A stretch of 64,000 bases of DNA. Source: Streptomyces omiyaensis. GTDB taxonomy: Bacteria > Actinomycetota > Actinomycetes > Streptomycetales > Streptomycetaceae. The position numbers and the translations under genes are program-made. A model generated the notes under the pieces. That model searched no databases, was not told the origin of the DNA, and worked only from the letters and a program-made list of their open reading frames with translations. Shown here piece by piece: positions 58,615-64,000 of this stretch. The stretch is taken from assembly GCF_014650895.1 (NCBI RefSeq), contig NZ_BMVV01000005.1, positions 186,001-250,000 of the forward strand, written 5' to 3'. The stretch's first letter is position 1. Each line of letters opens with the position of its first letter.

Positions 58615-60981
58615 ATGCAGGATCCAGTTTCCGGTCACGACCGGTTCGTCCGCGTCCGGGGCGCCCGCGAGCACAACCTCCGGGACGTGGACGTCGACAT
58701 CCCCCGCGACACCCTCACCGTCTTCACGGGCGTCTCCGGCTCCGGGAAGTCCTCGCTCGCCTTCGGGACGGTGTACGCGGAGGCCCAGCGCCGCTACTTC
58801 GAGTCGGTCGCGCCCTACGCCCGCCGGCTCATCCACCAGGTGGGGGCGCCGCAGGTCGGGGAGATCACCGGCCTGCCCCCGGCGGTCTCCCTCGAACAGC
58901 GCCGGGCCACCCCCGGCGCCCGCTCCTCCGTCGGCACGGTCACCACCCTGTCGAACTCGCTGCGCATGCTGTACTCCCGCGCCGGGGACTACCCGGCCGG
59001 GGCGGACCGGCTCGACTCCGACGCCTTCTCCCCCAACACCGCGGCCGGCGCCTGCCCGTCCTGCCACGGACTCGGCCGGATCCACGGCACCAGCGAGGAG
59101 CTCCTCGTCCCCGACCCCGGCCTGTCGATCCGGGAGGGAGCCGTCGCGTCCTGGCCCGGCGCCTGGCAGGGCAAGAACCTCCGGGACGTCCTCGAAGCCC
59201 TCGGGTACGACGTCGACCGGCCGTGGCGGGAGCTGGCCCCCGAGGACCGGGAGTGGATCCTCTTCACCGACGAACAGCCGGTGGTCACCGTGCACCCGGT
59301 CCGGGAGGCGGGCCGGATCCAGCGCCCGTACCAGGGCACGTACACCGGCGCCCGCCGGCTCGTCCTGCGCACCTACTCCGATTCGAAGAGCCCCGCGCTG
59401 CGGGCCAAGGCGGAACGCTTCCTCACCAGCGCGCCGTGCCCGGTGTGCGGCGGGAGCCGGCTGCGCCCGGAGGCGCTGGCCGTCACCTTCGCCGGCCGGA
59501 CCATCGCCGAGCTGGCCGCGCTGCCGCTGACCGAGCTGGCCGAGGTGCTGGCCCCGGCGACCGCGCCCGGCGCCCCCGAGACCGCCCGCGTCCTCGCCGG
59601 GGACCTGCTCGCCCGGATCGCCACGGTCACCGAACTCGGCCTCGGCTACCTCGGCCTCGACCGCACCGCCCCCACCCTCTCCAGCGGCGAGCTCCAGCGG
59701 CTCCGCCTCGCCACCCAGCTCCGGGCCGGTCTCTTCGGCGTCGTGTACGTGCTCGACGAGCCGTCCGCCGGTCTGCACCCCGCCGACACCGAGGCCCTCC
59801 TCGTGGTCCTCGACCGGCTGAAGGCGGCGGGCAACTCGGTCTTCGTCGTCGAGCACCACCTCGACGTGGTCCGGCACGCCGACTGGCTCGTGGACGTCGG
59901 CCCGCACGCCGGCGAGCACGGCGGCCGGGTCCTGCACAGCGGCCCGCCGGAACTCCTCGCGCACGTCGAGGAGTCGGCCACCCGCCGCTTCCTCTTCGAG
60001 AGGCCCCCCGTCCCCGGACGGCCCGCCCTCGCCCCCGGCTCCTGGCTGCGCACCGGGCCCGTCACCCGGCACAACCTGCGCGGCGTCGACGCCGCCTTCC
60101 CCCGCGGCGCCCTCACCGCCGTGACCGGCGTCTCCGGCTCCGGCAAGTCCACCCTCGTCGGCGCCCTCACCGAGGGACGGGAGGGTGCCGGACGGTCGGT
60201 GACCGTGGACCAGAAGCCGATCGGCCGCACCCCGCGCTCCAACCTGGCCACGTACACCGGGCTCTTCGACGTGGTGCGGAAGCTCTTCGCGGAGACCGAG
60301 GAGGCCCGGGCCCGCGGCTACAAGGCCGGCCGCTTCTCCTTCAACGTGCCCGGCGGGCGCTGCGAGACCTGCCAGGGCGAGGGCTTCGTCTCGGTGGAGC
60401 TGCTCTTCCTGCCGAGCACGTACGCGCCCTGCCCGGACTGCCGCGGCGCCCGCTACAACCCGGAGACCCTCGGGGTGCGGCTGCGCGGACTGACGATCTC
60501 CGAGGTCCTGGACCTGACGGTGGAGTCGGCGGCGGAGTTCTTCGCCGAGGTCCCGGCGGCGGTCCGCAGCCTGACCACCCTCCTCGACGTCGGCCTCGGC
60601 CACCTGCGCCTGGGCCGGCCCGCCACCGAGCTCTCCGGCGGCGAGGCCCAGCGGATCAAGCTCGCCTCCGAGCTCCAGCGGCCGCGCCGCGCGCACACCC
60701 TGTACGTCCTCGACGAGCCGACCACCGGTCTGCACCCGGCCGACGTCGAGGTGCTGGTGCGGCAGCTGCGCGGCCTGGTGGACGGCGGCCACACGGTCGT
60801 CGTCGTCGAGCACGACATGGACGTGGCCGCCGGGGCCGACTGGGTGATCGACCTCGGTCCGGGCGGCGGCGGGGCCGGCGGCCGGATCGTCGCCGAGGGC
60901 CCCCCGGCCGAGGTGGCCCGGACGCCGGAGAGCCGCACCGCCCCCTATCTGGCCCGGGCCCTGGGAATCACCCGCGGGTGA
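58615..60981 (+). CDS. UvrA-like ABC protein lacking the UvrB-binding region
   Basis: ATPase of 788 residues with two UvrA-type ABC units: Walker [10 protein letters not shown] near the start and GVSGSGKST in the second half, with signatures LSSGELQRL and LSGGEAQRI. Canonical UvrA has about 950 residues. The UvrB-binding domain is missing, and only the second half of the first zinc module remains ([11 protein letters not shown]). The later zinc modules CPVCGG and CETCQGEG...CPDCRG are present. Similar proteins are linked to DNA damage tolerance or drug resistance rather than core repair. The gene appears leaderless. Confidence 0.88.
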   Translation: MQDPVSGHDRFVRVRGAREHNLRDVDVDIPRDTLTVFTGVSGSGKSSLAFGTVYAEAQRRYFESVAPYARRLIHQVGAPQVGEITGLPPAVSLEQRRATPGARSSVGTVTTLSNSLRMLYSRAGDYPAGADRLDSDAFSPNTAAGACPSCHGLGRIHGTSEELLVPDPGLSIREGAVASWPGAWQGKNLRDVLEALGYDVDRPWRELAPEDREWILFTDEQPVVTVHPVREAGRIQRPYQGTYTGARRLVLRTYSDSKSPALRAKAERFLTSAPCPVCGGSRLRPEALAVTFAGRTIAELAALPLTELAEVLAPATAPGAPETARVLAGDLLARIATVTELGLGYLGLDRTAPTLSSGELQRLRLATQLRAGLFGVVYVLDEPSAGLHPADTEALLVVLDRLKAAGNSVFVVEHHLDVVRHADWLVDVGPHAGEHGGRVLHSGPPELLAHVEESATRRFLFERPPVPGRPALAPGSWLRTGPVTRHNLRGVDAAFPRGALTAVTGVSGSGKSTLVGALTEGREGAGRSVTVDQKPIGRTPRSNLATYTGLFDVVRKLFAETEEARARGYKAGRFSFNVPGGRCETCQGEGFVSVELLFLPSTYAPCPDCRGARYNPETLGVRLRGLTISEVLDLTVESAAEFFAEVPAAVRSLTTLLDVGLGHLRLGRPATELSGGEAQRIKLASELQRPRRAHTLYVLDEPTTGLHPADVEVLVRQLRGLVDGGHTVVVVEHDMDVAAGADWVIDLGPGGGGAGGRIVAEGPPAEVARTPESRTAPYLARALGITRG

Positions 60982-61010
60982 GACGGGCCCCGCGCCGGCA
61001 CGCCACGGAC

Positions 61011-61033
61011 GGACCCGCCCCGGCGGCGGGTCC
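61011..61033 (+). terminator. Hairpin between the UvrA-like gene and a convergent TetR gene
   Basis: Perfect 9-bp stem GGACCCGCC / GGCGGGTCC with loop CCGGC, 29 bases after the uvrA-like stop. It can serve both convergent genes. Confidence 0.65.
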
Positions 61034-61056
61034 CGGCGCCCGGGGGCGGGGAGGGG

Positions 61057-61758
61057 TCAGAGGCCGGCCTGGAGCCGGAGGCCCGCCAGGGTGAGGTCCA
61101 GGGCCGAACGGAACTGGTCGACGTCGTCGTGGCCGTCGAACTCGTCGACGATCTCGTGGATGAAGGGGAACTCCTCGGGGGCGAGCTCGCGCCAGGTCCG
61201 GGCGAAGCGGCCGAGGAACTCGTCGCGGTCCACCGCGCCGTCGAGGATCTCCTGGGGAGGCTCCTGGCCCATGTCGACGGCCGAGCCGACGACGACGCCG
61301 ACGACCGCGGAGACGGCGTGGAAGCGCTGGCGGGCGGTGAGGTCCAGGCGGAGGGTCTGCCGGCCGAGCTTCTCGTAGATGCGCAGGGAATTGCCCTGGA
61401 CGTCGGTGTTGCGCATGAAGTACGCGCCGAGCCAGGGGCGGCTCACGACCGCGTCGAAGAGGGTGACGGCCATCGCGCGCAGGTCGTCGATCGCGTCCTC
61501 GCCGGGCGGGAGCTTCTCGATGTCCGCGAGGACGCCGGCCATGACGTGGTCCGTGGCCAGGTCCAGCAGCTCGTCCTTGTTCGCGACGTACCAGTAGATG
61601 CTGGCGACGCCTCCCCCGAGGCGCTGGGCCAGGGCCCGGAAGGTCAGCGCCGGCGCTCCCGCCTCGTCGAGCAGGGCGACCGCCTCGCCGAGGACGGACT
61701 CCATCGAGTGGGAAGCGCGTCGGCGTCCGCCGCCGGAGCGGGTCGGCTGGCGTGCCAT
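61057..61758 (-). CDS. TetR family repressor of a DHA2 exporter
   Basis: Repressor of 233 residues. The helix-turn-helix is LTFRALAQRLGGGVASIYWYVANKDELL; the C-terminal domain resembles the TetR_C_1 type of drug-sensing repressors. The ATG at 61758 follows GAGGGG at correct spacing. It is divergent from the MFS gene, and three GAAC-N3-GTTC sites lie between. It probably represses the exporter and itself until a toxic ligand binds. Confidence 0.93.
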   Translation of the reverse strand: MARQPTRSGGGRRRASHSMESVLGEAVALLDEAGAPALTFRALAQRLGGGVASIYWYVANKDELLDLATDHVMAGVLADIEKLPPGEDAIDDLRAMAVTLFDAVVSRPWLGAYFMRNTDVQGNSLRIYEKLGRQTLRLDLTARQRFHAVSAVVGVVVGSAVDMGQEPPQEILDGAVDRDEFLGRFARTWRELAPEEFPFIHEIVDEFDGHDDVDQFRSALDLTLAGLRLQAGL

Positions 61759-61787
61759 GGCGTGGCCCCTCACTTTTGCATCGGATC

Positions 61788-61841
61788 GAACGTTGTTCTA
61801 TCGTACCGGATGGAACATCGTTCGATAACCGAACTGCGTTC
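61788..61841. promoter_or_regulatory. Three GAAC-N3-GTTC operators
   Basis: GAACGTTGTTC (61788-61798), GAACATCGTTC (61813-61823) and GAACTGCGTTC (61831-61841) are the same 4+3+4 inverted repeat. Start-to-start distances are 25 and 18 bases. They fill the divergent TetR/MFS promoter region. Confidence 0.82.
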
Positions 61842-61859
61842 GATCGAAAGGAGTGCGCC

Positions 61860-63329
61860 ATGACCACCGCCACGTTCACCGACCCGCCCCGCACCTACCC
61901 GTCGCTGCGCGCGGCGTGGATCCCCCTGGCCGCGCTCTGCCTGGCCTTCTTCGTCGAGATGGTCGACAACACGCTGCTGTCGATCGCGCTGCCGACCATC
62001 GGCCGCGACCTGGGCGCGGGCACCACCGCGCTCCAGTGGGTGACGGGGGCCTACTCGCTCACGTTCGGCGGGCTGCTGCTCACCGCCGGATCCGTCGCGG
62101 ACCGGTTCGGGCGCCGCCGGGTGCTCCTGATCGGACTCGCGGTCTTCGGCACGCTCAGCCTCGGCGTGCTCCTCGTCTCCTCCGCGAGCGGACTGATCGC
62201 CCTGCGCGCGGCGCTCGGCATAGCCGCCGCGGCGATGGCGCCGATCACCAACTCCCTGGTCTTCCGGCTCTTCGACGACAAGGCGCTGCGCATGCGCGCC
62301 ATGACCGTGATGATCGTCGTCGGCATGTCCGGCTTCGTCCTCGGCCCGCTGCTCGGCGGTACGGCGCTGGCGCACGTGTCATGGGAGTGGCTGCTCCTGG
62401 TCAACGCGCCCCTCGCGGTGATCGCCTGCGCCGGTGTGCGGCTCGGCGTCCCGGCCGACCGCCCGGAGGACCTGACGAAGGACTCCCTCGACGTGCCGGG
62501 CGCCGTCCTGAGCGTCGCCGCCATCGGCCTCGCCTGCTACGCGCTCACCAGTGGCGTCGAGCACGGCTGGCTCTCCACGGTCACCCTCGCGTCGGTCGTC
62601 GGCGCCCTCGCCGCGGCGGTCTGGTTCGTCCGGCACGAGCACCGCACGGCCTCCCCCATGCTCGACCTGCGCCTCTTCTCCCGCGGGACCGTCCGGGGCG
62701 CCGCCCTCGCGCAGACCGGCACGTCCATCGCCATGGCGAGCGTGATGTTCGGCCTGATCCTGCACTTCCAGTACGCCTACGGGTGGAGCCCCGTCCGGGC
62801 CGGCCTCGCCAACCTGCCGGTCATCGCGACGATGCTCCTGGCGACCCCGCTGTCGGAATGGCTCGCGCGCCGCTTCGGGCACCGCGTCGCCTGCCTGGTC
62901 GGCGCCGGGTTCCTCGCGGGCTCGCTGGCCGGGCTCGCCTGGGGCGTCGAGCACGGCTACGCCGTCATAGCCGTCTGCATGGTCCTGATGACCATCGGCC
63001 TGCGCACCGTCATGACGATCTGCGCGGTCGCCCTCGTCGAGGCCATGCCGGACAACCGCACCTCCATCGGCGCCGCCCTCAACGACACCGCCCAGGAGGT
63101 CGGTTCCAGCGTGGGCACGGCCGTCGTCGGCACCCTCATCGCCGTCCTGGTCACCACCCGGCTCCCCGACGGCGTCTGGAGCGGCGGCCTCGTCGCGTCC
63201 TTCTTCCACGGCGAGCGCGTCACCTACGCCCTCCTCGCCGTCGTCGTCGGCCTGATCGCCGCCGGCGGCGCCCTGAGCCTCACCGACTCCCGCTCGGTGG
63301 AGGAGCACCCGGTGGAGGAGGCCGCCTGA
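61860..63329 (+). CDS. DHA2-type MFS drug exporter
   Basis: Membrane exporter of 489 residues with about fourteen hydrophobic segments (EmrB/QacA type). Motif C-like AGSVADRFGRRRVLLIG and LGPLLGGTALAHVSWEW are visible. The ATG at 61860 follows AAAGGAG. The encoded protein probably exports hydrophobic toxic compounds by proton antiport. It is controlled by the divergent TetR repressor. A long perfect hairpin follows it. The substrate is unknown. Confidence 0.92.
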   Translation: MTTATFTDPPRTYPSLRAAWIPLAALCLAFFVEMVDNTLLSIALPTIGRDLGAGTTALQWVTGAYSLTFGGLLLTAGSVADRFGRRRVLLIGLAVFGTLSLGVLLVSSASGLIALRAALGIAAAAMAPITNSLVFRLFDDKALRMRAMTVMIVVGMSGFVLGPLLGGTALAHVSWEWLLLVNAPLAVIACAGVRLGVPADRPEDLTKDSLDVPGAVLSVAAIGLACYALTSGVEHGWLSTVTLASVVGALAAAVWFVRHEHRTASPMLDLRLFSRGTVRGAALAQTGTSIAMASVMFGLILHFQYAYGWSPVRAGLANLPVIATMLLATPLSEWLARRFGHRVACLVGAGFLAGSLAGLAWGVEHGYAVIAVCMVLMTIGLRTVMTICAVALVEAMPDNRTSIGAALNDTAQEVGSSVGTAVVGTLIAVLVTTRLPDGVWSGGLVASFFHGERVTYALLAVVVGLIAAGGALSLTDSRSVEEHPVEEAA

Positions 63330-63388
63330 GCCGTCCGGGCCGGCGCGGGGCGCACGCGAGCGGCCGCCCGGCCGCCGGAGCGTTCCTT

Positions 63389-63419
63389 CCGTTCTTTCCG
63401 GGGAGCCCGGAAAGAACGG
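63389..63419 (+). terminator. Long perfect hairpin after the exporter gene
   Basis: CCGTTCTTTCCGGG (63389-63402) and CCCGGAAAGAACGG (63406-63419) form a perfect 14-bp stem with the loop GAG. It lies 60 bases past the exporter stop, between convergent genes. Confidence 0.8.
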
Positions 63420-63431
63420 CCCGGCCCCGCC

Positions 63432-63451
63432 GGAACGGCCTAGGCCGTTCC
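63432..63451. other. Perfect palindrome across the stop codon of the last gene
   Basis: GGAACGGCC-TA-GGCCGTTCC is a perfect 20-bp palindrome that spans the stop codon (63440-63442) of the TetR gene on the minus strand. It may act as a terminator for that gene together with the adjacent hairpin. Confidence 0.6.
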
Positions 63452-64000
63452 TTCCGGATCCCGCCGGCCGGACCCGCGTCCCGTGTCGGCACCCGGATCG
63501 TGGCCCGTGGCGGCGCGTGCGTACGCGTGCAGGGCGGCGATCACCTCGGCACGAACACGACGGCCGGCCAGGACCTCCATCTGATAGCCGTCCTCCATGG
63601 CCACGAAGTTGGCGGCGATGAGCCGGGGAGGGTCCTGGAGGACGAAGTGGCCCTGGGCCCGGCCGAGGGTGAGGATCTCCGCGTAGACGGCGATCTGACG
63701 CTCGGTCAGGGCGCTGTCGAGGGCGGCCGCCCTGGCGTCGCGCAGGCAGCGCGGCCAGTACTCGAAGAGCAGCCGGGTCAGCGCGTCGTCCGGTCCGGCG
63801 GCCACGCCCTTGTCGATGCAGGCCCGGAGCTTGAGGCGGGCGTCGTCGAAGCCGTCGGCGGCCGCCTCGCGATCCTGGCTGTAGCGGGTGATGGCCTGCT
63901 GGTAGGTCTCGTGGACGAGGGCGTCGAGGTCTCCGTAGTAGAGCACCGCGGCCGGAGTGACGCCGGCCTCGTCGGCGACGTCGCGCAGTCGCAGCCCTTC
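63440..64000 (-). CDS. TetR family regulator (5' partial)
   Basis: The frame runs off the window edge. The last visible upstream codons give RLRDVADEAGVTPAAVLYY, the TetR helix-turn-helix, so the true start is beyond the window and the GTG at 63946 is internal. The C-terminal part (LLFEYWPRCLRDARAAALDSALTE) is a normal ligand domain. Its target cannot be seen. The liv-type operon at 53454-58372 has TetR-like operators without a nearby repressor, but a connection is only a possibility. Confidence 0.88.
   Translation of the reverse strand, partial: EGLRLRDVADEAGVTPAAVLYYGDLDALVHETYQQAITRYSQDREAAADGFDDARLKLRACIDKGVAAGPDDALTRLLFEYWPRCLRDARAAALDSALTERQIAVYAEILTLGRAQGHFVLQDPPRLIAANFVAMEDGYQMEVLAGRRVRAEVIAALHAYARAATGHDPGADTGRGSGRRDPEGTA

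Noticed and set aside
54845..59530. Very long plus-strand open frame, about 1560 codons
   Set aside because: It crosses the liv operon antisense and then the UvrA-like gene in a wrong frame. The sequence is low-complexity, so it is a GC shadow.

Overview
The window reads as chromosomal DNA of a Streptomyces or a close relative. The base composition is very GC-rich, GTG starts are common, and many adjacent genes overlap by the four bases ATGA or GTGA. Typical actinomycete families are present: large LAL-type LuxR regulators, sugar ABC operons without their own ATPase, DUF6153, dodecin, ergothioneine genes, and a thioredoxin with a SigR-type promoter. No tRNA, rRNA, CRISPR array, integrase or intact insertion sequence was seen.

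Layout. 1-2723: the end of lutA, then lutB and lutC, for lactate oxidation. 2739-3261: a frameshifted XRE/P-loop regulator pseudogene. 3286-18967: a long minus-strand accessory region holding three alpha/beta hydrolases, AraC and PucR regulators, two LAL regulators (one translationally coupled to a sugar ABC transporter), and a luciferase-like monooxygenase with its FMN reductase partner. 19072-27348: a minus-strand run of hydrolases and redox or stress proteins (GPR1/FUN34-like transporter, YtcJ-like amidohydrolase, esterase, exported hydrolase, disulfide reductase, Dps, DoxX, isochorismatase-type hydrolase). 27349-28226: a decayed stretch with the tail of a PucR-type regulator. 28227-32589: pirin, a TPR protein, and a DUF6153-DUF305-F510_1955 module probably linked to copper. 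32453-36423: an amidohydrolase and NCS1 nucleobase permease operon, divergent from a TetR gene over twin palindromes. 36712-43772: a second disulfide reductase, SigR-type trxA, a LacI/MFS divergon, and an NfeD-like protein with flotillin.

43850-50873 holds a PARG-like TIGR02452 protein, a compact egtABCD ergothioneine operon, and, convergent with it, a two-gene acyltransferase operon resembling olsBA for ornithine lipids. 51071-58372 holds an orphan sugar-binding lipoprotein below twin TGGTC..GACCA palindromes, dodecin, a HAD phosphatase, and a liv-type ABC operon in which LivH, LivM and LivF are one polypeptide. 58615-64000 holds a short UvrA homologue that looks leaderless, a TetR/DHA2 exporter divergon with three GAAC-N3-GTTC sites, and a TetR gene cut by the window edge.

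Recurring themes are redox and stress chemistry (ergothioneine, thioredoxin, Dps, two disulfide reductases, flavin monooxygenase), many local regulators with readable multi-copy operators, and decay: two regulator remnants, a hydrolase remnant, and a hydrolase that has lost its nucleophile. Several spacers carry short tandem arrays, each with its own unit, including a 14-bp repeat in seven copies. No single block could be shown to be a wholly new system. The strongest candidates for new biology are the LAL-coupled ABC operon beside the monooxygenase duo, the LivHMF fusion, the repeated catalytic decay within one hydrolase family, and the small-period arrays placed between genes.
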